This document shows, one piece after another, positions 45,642 to 54,918 of a DNA stretch of 64,000 bases. Source of the DNA: Cerioporus squamosus (lineage: Eukaryota; Basidiomycota; Agaricomycetes; Polyporales; Polyporaceae); the NCBI GenBank assembly GCA_022592435.1, contig JABYQS010000019.1, positions 310,001 through 374,000 on the forward strand. Direction: 5' to 3'. The notes under the pieces were generated by a model. The model was not told where the DNA came from, ran no database searches, and worked only from the letters and a program-made list of their open reading frames with translations. The stretch's first letter is position 1, and each line of letters begins with the position of its first letter. The translations under genes were made by a program, and so were the position numbers.

Positions 45642-46770
45642 CTAGTCTTCTATAACGATCACCTCTCCTGGGTCTGTCCGCCCTGAGCTGCCGTTCGCCC
45701 GGGAACCCGCACCTCCAGTTCCTCTCCGTTTCCTCGCTGGCCGCTCAGCCGGCTCGTCCGACGAAAGGTCGATATCCGCCGTGCCCACCTCTCTCTTCCG
45801 TTTCGGCGCTCGTGTAGTCGCTGCCGCTCTCCTCGTCCGCGTCGGCGCCTCCTCATCAGAGTCGTCAATGGTAATTGTTTCCGCCGTTGCTGCTGTTGCA
45901 GTCCGAGACGCTCGCGTAGAGGCAGTTGGACGCGACGGAAGAGGTGGAAACGCGGCCGATGAAGAGGACGGGGCTGGGCTAGCAGTAGCCTTGCCTTTGC
46001 CCTTGTCGACCACAGCCATAGGACGCGCGTATAGTTCCGTCCAGCGTCTTGCTTCACGGTCGTGCTGCACGCGGTTGCGTACGTACTCCGTTGCAATCTG
46101 CGGAACTGAAAGAGTCAAGGTCAGCAAAGGAGGTCTTGCGAGATACTATGAGTTTGAGACTACCTAAAGGATCCTCTGTGAAAGCGCAAACAGCTCATGT
46201 CAACATACAAAGAGCACAATGGAACGCGGAGATACGCACTTGGGTTGGGATCTGTGAGCAGAGAGGATAGGGAGAGTATGACTTTGAAGAGAGAGAGTGC
46301 GGGGGACCAGTTGTGCTTGAGGATATCGATACATATCCCACCACGGTCGTTGATATTCATGTGGTATATGCTTCAGGGCATGTTAATTCACGCGGGGCGC
46401 GACAATGCACGGACCTTCTACTCACCGCGTGCGGAAGGTGACCCTCGGAGCAGAGAACCTGCGCAAAGCTCAGTCAGCACACGACCCTACCGAGCGTGAC
46501 CACCTACTCACGGATAGTCATGGGCGAGCACGATCTCCACCTGAAATACACCCCCCTCGTACACACTGCCCTCCGGGCCCGGTATGGTGGCATTCCAGCG
46601 GAACAGGTCGTCCTCAGAGGGCCAGAGTTGGATGTCACCGAGGTCCTCCTTCTTGAGGTCGGCAATTTCGCGGTGTATGCGCTTGAGCGTCGTCTAGACA
46701 CACAGGTCAGAGTCGTGCACCCATCAGATGGACGAGTAGAACGCACAGAGGTGACGGAGGTGGGTGGCAT
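45642..46770 (-). CDS. E2 ubiquitin-conjugating enzyme with long SIM-bearing C-terminal tail
   Basis: Six exons give about 280 residues. The start is MPPTSVTS (46747-46770). The UBC fold reads [57 protein letters not shown], then [20 protein letters not shown] with the catalytic Cys93, and [20 protein letters not shown]. The fold resembles the Ubc4/UBE2D-UBE2E group. A 12 nt micro-exon (46164-46175, encoding part of KDPLV) is needed to keep the frame. The usual HPN tripeptide is HMN (residues 83-85). After the UBC fold comes a ~130-residue low-complexity tail with basic clusters (APKRKRE, ARKRRG) and two sequences that look like SUMO-interacting motifs, [11 protein letters not shown] and the terminal EVIVIED. 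A nuclear, SUMO-linked role is an inference. It diverges from the gene at 47161. Confidence 0.9.
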
Positions 46771-47160
46771 GGTGGAGGAGAAGGAGAGCAAGGCGCGTTG
46801 GTGGCGGTCCGCGGAAGACGCACGGTTGAGTGCCCCGAGCCGCACGGAGTGCAGAGACGCCGGCTGCTTATGTCATCGCATCCCAATGCGGGGAATGAGT
46901 CCGAGTCCGAGTCTGCGCACGTTTCTGACTCTCGTCTCTCTTCGCTTCCTCCCCCGACGTTGGCCATGTTCTGCTGAGTATCCTCTCCCGTACCTCGCCA
47001 GAACACGTCCGGAATCCTGCATTCCCCCAGCGCGCACCTCTCACAGACCACCCACGATGATAACTCGAATATCGGCCTAAGCTTACACGCCTTCGCCCCA
47101 GAAACAACCGTAAAGTAGCACATCCACCCGCACCCGCCCGCTTCACACCCGCTCGCAACC
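46771..47160. promoter_or_regulatory. Shared upstream region of the E2 and GTPBP-like genes
   Basis: 390 bases between divergent start codons. Contains a C-rich stretch (CACCCGCACCCGCCCGC) just before the right-hand ATG. No clear TATA box on either side. Confidence 0.45.
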
Positions 47161-48823
47161 ATGTTCGGTGAGCACGAGTCAGAGAGCCCCCGCGTCCCGA
47201 GCCCGTGGGACCCCTTCCTCCCGTCCCCGCCCAACGGCAGCAGCGCGTCGCCCCAGTCCACTCCCCTCCACAACGGCATCCCCAAGCTCGTTCCCGAGGT
47301 CGAGGAGGTACGCATCTCACGCCGCTTCTCCTGCATCATGCCCGCTAACGCGTATCTTGCAGGGCAATATCGAGTACAAGCTCAAGCTCACAAACATCTC
47401 CAACGCCCGCTTCGCCCGCCTTGTCACCCAGCTTAAATGGCGTCTTCTCGAAGGCGGCGGCCAGGCCTACTATGAGCTTGGCGTCGCTGACTGCGGCGGC
47501 CTCATCGGTCTCTCCCGCGCAGACCTCGAGGAATCCCTCGAGACCCTCGAGATGATGGCCGGCGAAATAGGCGCATCCGTCATCGTTGTGAAGGAAATCG
47601 AGGTTCCGCCCACCATAGCCGCGCTCGCCGACAAGGAGTCCGGTTACACCGACCCCGACACGGGTGAGTGGACGCGCAAGATGCGTCGCCGCCCACAGCT
47701 CACGCCGGGGCTGTCCTCGGACGGTGACATTGGAGGGTACTGCTCCACCTCCGCGACCTCCACGACGGAGCTCGACACTGACTTTGACTGCTCTGCTACC
47801 GACTTCACCGACATTGACGACTTCACTTCGTCCTTCTCCGGTGTTGCTCGCACCCCAGGCATAGCCACACCCGCTTCTGTTGCGACATCCACAGCTATCA
47901 CCATCGCCCACCGCCATATCCGCACCCACCCCTCACGTCCCACGGCACAATCCTCGCCATTCATAGCTCCCATCGACGATGACCTCGCGCTCTTCTCCAT
48001 GGAGCCTGAACCCGCCTTTCGCGACGATGACGGACTCAGCCTGACGGCCTCCGGTGTCATCGCGGACGATGAGCTCGACGTGCCCGCTTCCGCCCCCACT
48101 CACAATCTCGGACTTGACCTCGGGCTCGGGCGCTCCTCCTTCGCCGGCCTGGAGATTGCGGCCGTCTACAAGCCCCGTCCTATGCGCCACCGCACGCGGC
48201 CAGGCGCGGCTCCCCTAGGCCCGACCCCTGGGAGACACGGCAAGCGGCTCAACAAGAACAAGGAGAAGAAGGTGCACCCGTGGCACCAGCAGGGCCAAGG
48301 CAAGAAGGGCCAGAAAGGCGGCCAGGGCGGATCTCCGCAGATTAGCAAGGAGGAGAAGGCGCTGCAGAGGCGCCTCGCGAGAGACAAGAAGAGGGAGGAC
48401 AAGCGGAACGCGCTCATTGCGCTTGCGCAGGGCGAGGACCATCCCGCCGCGCTCTCTGCCGACGCCGCGCCTCCTCCCATCTCCGAGACTCCCTCCGTTC
48501 CCGCCAAAGAGGTACCCCTTCCTGCTGCTACCCCCGTGGAGGCACAGTTGGGATTGGCGACAGTACAGCAGGCGTCCGCCCTCCTCGCCGAAGTGGACTC
48601 GGAGGCGGACACGCTCGTGCACGGGATGGACGGGCTGCATGCCGCGGTGGACGACTCGCCCGAGGCGTCGCCCGTCCTGCAGGCGCGTGACCTCGCGAGC
48701 ATGAACATCACGGTCACCGGCGAGCTCGAGCGCGAGCCGCGACTTATCGTCGAGGCGCTGGTGGTGCGCAAGATGTCCATCGAAGAGGCGACGCTGGACT
48801 TCAGCCGCCTCGCGCTGATATGA
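47161..48823 (+). CDS. Protein with GTPBP1/2-like N-terminal domain but no GTPase domain
   Basis: Two exons (47161-47307 and 47363-48823) give 535 residues. The first exon is MFGEHESESPRVPSPWDPFL...LVPEVEE. The second begins GNIEYKLKLTNISNARFARL and continues with VTQLKWRLLEGGGQAYYELG, VADCGGLIGLSRADLEESLE and IGASVIVVKEIEVPP. That is the conserved region just before the G domain in GTPBP1/2 proteins. No P-loop, DxxG or NKxD follows. Instead there is an acidic Ser/Thr/Asp-rich stretch, a basic region (KRLNKNKEKKVHPWHQQGQG, RRLARDKKREDKRNALI) and a C-terminal LIVEALVVRKMSIEEATLDF. The ATG at 47161 is preferred over an in-frame one at 47168 of another frame, because only it splices into EEGNIEYKLK. 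Function unknown; RNA or ribosome association is a guess from the basic region. Confidence 0.82.
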
Positions 48824-50854
48824 GGGCCTGCTGTGAGATGCGGCATGGCTCAATGTTTGGCAGGTCTTCTGTGTTCCTTTTCACTTATCTTCCGTGTCTT
48901 GTTTTTGTTATGACCTCGTCAGGCACTATGGTCCAAGCTGCCGAAGTGTCTTGGTGGACCGATAGATGTGCCCGGACTTCCAAGTTTCCCCTTTGTAATG
49001 AGCCCAGGTCGTGATTGTGCATAACATATACTCATCTGTGAGATTGCCATATGGTCTGAGTTTCTCTGACAAGCAGCATGAGTATACTGTATGGAACGCT
49101 TGGTTGTGTAGCACTGCTTTACTTTTCAATCCTAAACACAACATCATTGTCATCTAGAGTGAGGCAGGTGAATGAAGGTCCAAATATCAGTCTACACAGG
49201 ACCTTTGGAGCATGTGCAAGCTTTGACTCACGATATGCTCATACAGCATTCTTGAGTTCAGGCAAGTCACAGACAGATTGTCATTGCAACATGTCCAAGG
49301 CTGCTGGCCTTGGATGCATTGACCAAGCACATCCAGACAATACTCATTTGCCCATGAGCTGCACAACAAGTTACAAGCCCCTCTGGGGACCAATACAGCT
49401 CAGAACACTATGTACTCCACCGAAAAAGTCACAGACAGACTGTTATTAAAAGACCCAGCTACACCAAAAGGGTGCAATGTCCAGGATACCTGGACATTCA
49501 GCGACTTCTACAGATCTGCTGGGCTGTTTTGAGGAAGTCTGCAAGATGACAGATCCAACAGAGACACCTTACTGGGATCTTCCAGATCCTTTGCCATCCA
49601 GAACTCCAAAGGCACTTGAGCTATAGGCGTAGCGGTGCCTCGGAAATTAATTGAGATTAATTAAATTAATTCACGGCCGCAGGCCGTGCAGGCTCTCTAT
49701 GGCTCCCCTCAATGAAAATTAATTCAGTGACACCTCGGGCACGTTAGACGCTATTATCTGCGTCTTTCTGAGGTACTTGGGAGGTTGACCGATTTTTCTT
49801 TCCGGCACTAACGTGCCGGGAATTGCACAACAGCGGTACAGGGCGCGCTCGCGCAGATTTGGTGCATTTTTGTGGGCTTCACCTGTGTAACAAACCTCTT
49901 CATAAGCTCTTATGCATGTATTTGTACAGTCTCAGGTGTGATTTATGGCACGATGCCATGCAGGAGAGGCTCGCAAGCCTGTATAATGTGCTGAGCACCT
50001 ATCTATCAGCAGTGCGACCAGGAATTAATTGTTCCCCCTCCTGCCCAAAATCCCGTCCTACGCCAATACCCTCATTGTGTTGGTACATACTCTGTCTACC
50101 CCTTGGCCCTTTTTTGAGCTCAAACACTGCAGAAACGAAGCGGGAATTCAAGTACGAACATCGGGTGGCTGATTGTTTACTTGAGTTACTTGCTACCAAA
50201 TATAGTAAGTCAAATTCAAACTCAGTCAAGTCAGGTCTGCGCTACACCTATAGATCAACTGCCACTCCAAAGTGTCATGCCAGAGATGGAGAGAGTGTCT
50301 TGTACAATCCAAACTGGCTTGACAATGTCACATCTCCCACCAACGCTGAATACATCATGGCAGTCATCCACCATGTAAGTATTCCAGAACCATGCAAGCA
50401 GTGAGCGTACAACTGATGCTTGGATGGATGAGAGGACTTACAAACATGCCCATATAGCCCTAGATCCTGAGAAGCACATGCAGGATGTCATCAAAAAGGG
50501 TGCACAGATGTACTTTTGGTCTCTTTGCGATGAGTGACAGAACTGCTGGAATGAGGAGGGTCCTGTGTGCCACAAGAAGGGAAACTGCCAAGACCATAGT
50601 ACAATCATAAGCACTATGTGTTAGGACTGTGCGCTGCTAAGTCAAACTCTAGAACGAAGTCCAAAGTCCAAAGTTCGAAGGTCTGATAGCAACATGGAGA
50701 TGAAGACTTTGGCAAAGTTATTGACCAACACCCTAAGGAGACACAATGTGTCTTCTATTTACAAGAGAACAGGACTGTGGAGTTTATACCGGAGCAAGCA
50801 ACGAAGGAAGTCAAGCAGAAGAGAGAACTAGAGAGTCAAAATCCAAGAGCACAG
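48824..50854. other. Repeat-rich stretch, no recognised gene
   Basis: Base composition becomes AT-richer from about 48.85 kb. A 193-codon open frame at 49823-50404 (+) and short frames around 49.1-49.4 kb show no known motif. Perfect short hairpins occur at 49673-49687 (ACGGCC/GGCCGT, loop GCA) and 49802-49819 (CCGGCAC/GTGCCGG). The string AAGTCACAGACAGA occurs twice (about 49263 and 49425). Around 50480-50600 a plus-strand stretch reads KGAQMYFWSLCDE then, after one stop, QNCWNEEGPVCHKKGNCQDH, which looks like decayed protein of unknown origin. Confidence 0.4.
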
Positions 50855-51248
50855 TGTTACAGTCGTTGTCATACTCAAGCATTCAAGTGTTAGTATACGA
50901 CTGCACTATACTTACCAAGTATAGGTGAAGAACAACTGAGCAACGAGCTCAGCGAGAGGAAGTGAGAGAGTGAGGAGGAGAGGAGTCGATTGGTGGTATA
51001 GAATACAAGAGGTCGAAACAGAGGTTGCACCCTCAGCTCGACTGTGGTTACATATTCCATTCTACTGGTGACATCATCAGGGCTAAGTGGAGTGCATACA
51101 TAGGTATCTACTGTCCAGACTGTGCACAGCAGATCTAGGTAGGTCCAGGTACATCGAGACAAGTCCGTGCAGTGTAGCATAATGTGCCAGTGCTGCTAGT
51201 CCAAGTATGGTATGCATAAGCAAGATGTCCACTTGGTTAGCCATAACA
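50855..51248 (-). mobile_element. LTR-like repeat, copy 1 (reversed)
   Basis: Starts TGTTAC and ends ATAACA, so both ends carry the 5-base inverted TGTTA/TAACA of many LTRs. On the minus strand it contains GACCTCTTGTATTCTATAC, a C/T-rich tract, CTCGCTGAGCTCGTTGC and CTATACTTGGTAAGTATAGT, all of which recur in the same order in the repeat at 62865-63329. No matching second LTR or polymerase sequence was seen next to it, so it may be a solo LTR or a fragment. The flanks show no clear target duplication. Confidence 0.65.
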
Positions 51249-52366
51249 TGCCAGAGCCACTAATCGGAAGAAGGGGCGAGGCATAAGGTGATTGTCAGTA
51301 CAAAAAGAGAGTGGCTAAATGCTGAGGAAGTCCTTGTAGAGAAAAGAAGGGAGTATAGTATAGAAGTGATCAAAGAGGAACAGCCACTGATCAGGAACAT
51401 AGGGAAAAGAAGAAGATGCAAAGTATTGTATATGTTGTGACATGAGAGTTCATTTGATAAGTGCAGAGTGGCGTACATGTGTAACAACCAGAGTCGGAGG
51501 TCAGAGGTCAGAGGTCGGAGTCTGGATGGAAGTGTGGACAAGTAAGAAGTGCACACAATAGATTAAGTTTGGTGATACTGAGAAGGATAAGAGGGTAAAC
51601 AGGATATAGGGAGCCGCATGAGTGACTAGGGTGTAGCATGGGTGTTCCCACAGGGGTCTCGGACCGAACCTGTGGGTATTCTGACAGTTTTCTCTTCCTC
51701 ATAGACCATCCTCACTCTGTGCTTCAATCCCATGTTTTTCTTGCATCTCTTTGCTTCACTCTTATATCTTTCTAAGCTACAACCTAGGCTTATCTAGCTG
51801 GTCATCTTCAATCTCTGTGTATCCTGAGGGCTCTCTGATAGTTTCAGGCATACCTCAGCAACCTCTCAACAAATTTGGATGATTCTGGGCTGGAAACAAG
51901 TGGAGAATTGAGCGGAAGAGGGTGGAAGGCAACAAGGGTGAGATCAATGGACACAGTAAGTACTTAATCTCAATCCATTTCCCCCAGTACAGCCCTACAA
52001 GTGGGGAAGTCTTCCTGCCTTTGTGCAGCCCATACCAGTCCATCTGGGCTGATAGAGGGCCTGTTCGAAAGCGATTCAAAGCCGCTTTTGAATAAGCTGT
52101 TTGCCCACATCATTGCTCTATTTGTGCGGGAGATACAACCGGTTTACTGCAGCGACCTGTGGCTGCACAGGAAATCGGTCATATCTCTATGGTTTCATTC
52201 TATATCAGCTTGCTTCTTTGACTGTGTATCCCTCCAGCATGTCACTAATAACTAATACCATTTGTTTCAAAACACGACCAGTATTTCCTGACTTACAGCA
52301 TCACCATCTCCTCCCCCCTATGCGTGCATTTAGCTGTCCATAGCGCCGCTACTAGCGGTCGTGGTG
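51249..52366. other. Repeat-rich stretch, no recognised gene
   Basis: Short open frames only. At about 51640-51672 the arms CCCACAG and CTGTGGG flank a GGGTCTCGGACC core (hairpin). Near 52346-52358 CCGCT/AGCGG form a small hairpin. Nothing coding is recognised. Confidence 0.4.
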
Positions 52367-52429
52367 CAACAGGTGATATATCATTGGAAAGCTACAATTT
52401 GTAGCTTTCTAACGGTATATCATCCGTTG
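52367..52429. repeat. 63 bp imperfect palindrome
   Basis: The inner arms GAAAGCTACAA and TTGTAGCTTTC are perfect and separated by one base. Outward, CAACAGGTGATATATCATTG on the left pairs with the complement of TAACGGTATATCATCCGTTG on the right, with few mismatches. The whole forms a hairpin of about 31 pairs. No gene overlaps it. Confidence 0.85.
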
Positions 52430-52636
52430 TGCTACATACCTGGGGACGGTATGCCAGCTGTTTCTTGCGGGTACCAAAACCCGTGAGAGATCATGGGTTG
52501 GTCGCGGGTCGGCCTGCCTGTGACTCGTATATGTATCTGGTGATGAGCCTGTAGGCTGGCTACACTCCGATTGCTCTCTCTTTTTGTCCCTATCAATTTA
52601 ATTACGGTCTCTCCTTGATCTCGAACTCTACCATTC

Positions 52637-53164
52637 GTGCTTCGAGTTCTTTTTGATATTGTTCGACCTTGCTTTCACTCTCATTCTGCTCTGCTACTTG
52701 GCCTATTTGTTACCTACTTGTTCCCTCAGACGTGCCTTTTCGACTTTGTCCCCTTTCAATTTGATTCAATGTTCGGTTTCGAGTTCGAACTCTACCACTC
52801 CACATTCGATCTCCCTTTCGATTACTACTGTCTCCACCTATCACCCCAGCTCTTATCCTGCCATACTACCATGGACAATCCTTTGCATACTTGTTCCCTT
52901 GATGTTCGCTTTCAATCCTACACTGCCTCTTGGCTTCAATTTTGTTTTGCCCATAGCTCTCCACCCTTTGAGCTACAGTTCGAGGTAGTCTTCGACCAAC
53001 CCCTTCATAGTCTGATCCCCCTCCTGCCTTTACTGTTGCCCTGCATCCTGGCTACCTTAACACTCCTTTGTGGTCTCTCACTTTTTATTCGGTTTCGGTT
53101 TCGTTCTTACTTTAGCACACCACTCTTCGAGCTGCAGTTCGAGGTCATCTCTGATCGACCATGA
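52637..53164 (+). other. Pyrimidine-rich open frame with internal repeat
   Basis: A 175-codon frame, very rich in Phe, Leu, Ser and Pro because the strand is T/C-rich. It contains the unit FELQFEVVFDQP (52962-52998) and again FELQFEVISDRP (53118-53161). Similar CGAGTTC-rich sequence continues to about 53.8 kb with further overlapping frames. This looks like low-complexity repeat DNA, perhaps part of an old retroelement, more than a gene. Confidence 0.35.
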
Positions 53165-53899
53165 CTGTGCAGTCTGAGTCATCCTCAGCTGTGTCAGGTG
53201 ACTTTTGGTTCGGACTTTCGGGTTCGGTTTCGGTTACCTTTCGGTCCCGGTTCAGTCAGCCCTTTGGGCTTGTAGTTTTCATTCAAGTAGGCGTCTAAAA
53301 AGAAGTGGACTTTCCCCCTCTCCCTCACAGAGCTCAAGTTTTGAACATTGAGTTCGAGGCTCTCAGTCGTTCGTTCTATGCCAGAGTTGTGTCAAGAAGT
53401 CAAGCCCAGAGAGGTTTCAAGTTTCGCCGAAAGATTTGGTTTCACGTCGAAAGTCGACTGCCAGCAAGTCACCCAAGAAGGGTTCGTTTGTTTGTTCATT
53501 TGTTCATTGGTCCAGAGTGGCCCCAAGTCATCAAAAAAGGACCCAAGTCTCCGAGTTGGCCCAGAGTGGTCTGTCCCTCCTCAGTCTCTCCCCCTTCTCC
53601 TTCGATTTCGGTTTCCCTACTCGTCACAGAGTCTTCGAGTCCCCCCCCCCCTTTCAATTGCACCATCGTCAAATGTTTCGACCACACCCTTCCCCTCCTT
53701 TTCAATTCACTCTCTACCTACTCCCACCATTTCCCACACCCCTCAAGTCGAGCTCTTTGACTTTGCGAACCCTTCGACATTGTGTCTCGTCCGCCTTTCG
53801 AGTTCAGGAATCAACTAGCCCACTCGCAATCTTTAGGTTCGGTGTTCGTCCTTTGATCTGTGCGGTTTTTGCCTTCAGAGACGCACCGGCTGTGTTACT

Positions 53900-53941
53900 G
53901 GGTGTGACACCCACTGAAACCCGCGTGGGTTTGTCACACCC
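53900..53941. repeat. Hairpin in an ACCCAC/GTGGGT-rich block
   Basis: GGGTGTGACA and TGTCACACCC are perfect inverted arms; inside them CCCAC and GTGGG pair again. The following 200 bases repeat ACCCA, CATGGGT and ACGGGT words many times. No gene is seen in this stretch. Confidence 0.7.
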
Positions 53942-54308
53942 ATGATACAGTTTATGAGTGACCTGCGGATACATCTGTATCTGTTACCCATGGGTCTGCA
54001 AAATAATAGTTGAACCCACATCTTTACGGGTTTGTTCCCACAGATTACCCACACCCACGGGTCATATACTCATGGGTAAGTGTTACTTACAGGTACATCA
54101 CACATACAGGTAACCCAAGGGCTACTCGCAAATATCCATGGATATGTATGTCAGATCACATTGATATGCAGTAACACAGTCAAGAAGCAATGTTGAAAAA
54201 GAGAGAACCAGTTGCAAATCTACTAGGGGAGGGCCCCCATGCACTCCCTTCTTCCCTGATCATATGTGATGTGGCTCTATAGATCCCATCTGTCTAACTC
54301 CCCACACC

Positions 54309-54761
54309 ATGTCATCATGCGGGATGACTCTTCAAGTTTATGCTGGCACACTAGTCCCTTTTAATCCTTTCGACTTCTCTCCTACCCAGACTTTATCTTC
54401 TCCTGCACATACCTATCCTTATTTATATCCTACGTATGATAGTTTGCTTTTGCATTCTAGAGAAGACACTATTCACATTCCTCATCCACTGTATCATGGT
54501 CAGCCTTACAATGTTGATGCCACCACTTTTACCCCTTCAACTTTATCAGACATCTATTACCCTCATAGCTCAATTTATGACTACCCTACTCATACATATA
54601 TACCTGTAGATACCTTGAGGACATTTGTATTACTACATATAAAATTAGTGGTGCAACAGTGTGGACATTGCAACTTGCATGTCCATGCAGAATCAGATCT
54701 CAGATACAGGAATGCCATGTCAGAGTCTGTGTCGGAACTTTCCGAAGGTCATCTGGATTAA
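54309..54761 (+). other. Tyr/Pro/Thr/His-rich open frame of unknown status
   Basis: A 150-codon frame starts MSSCGMTLQVYAGTLVPFNP and is rich in Tyr, Pro, Thr and Ser (YPYLYPTYDSLLL, YPHSSIYDYPTHTYIP). Its last ten codons run into the inverted-repeat element that starts at 54730, which supplies its stop. No family is recognised. It may be the 3'-truncated remainder of a gene cut by that insertion. Confidence 0.35.
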
Positions 54762-54918
54762 TCCAGATGACTTAAATTTTCCAGATGCACCGGATGCAAA
54801 GACGATGGTGTCAGATAGCTTTTAGATGGTGCGGATAAGTCAACGGATGGCCGCTGATGCTCAATTGGATGGTAAATAGATGTTAATTCATCCGGATGGT
54901 CGTGGGAAAGTTCCGACA
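54730..54918. mobile_element. Short inverted-repeat transposon remnant (MITE-like), 189 bp
   Basis: Begins TGTCGGAACTTTCC and ends GGAAAGTTCCGACA, a perfect 14 bp terminal inverted repeat. The 8 bases outside are AGAGTCTG on the left and TGAGTCTG on the right, a target duplication with one mismatch and the length made by hAT transposases. Inside, 54748-54771 is a perfect 24-base palindrome whose half is GTCATCTGGATT, and the word GGATG recurs. No coding capacity, so it would have been moved by a transposase elsewhere. Confidence 0.85.

Noticed and set aside
49802..49819. Helitron 3' end suggested by the CCGGCAC/GTGCCGG hairpin
   Set aside because: No CTRR follows at the expected distance and no helicase-like sequence is nearby.
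50619..51248. Longer 630 bp LTR starting at TGTTAGG (50619)
   Set aside because: Similarity to the second copy stops near 50855, and the shorter 394 bp unit has better matching ends; no target duplication supports the longer one.
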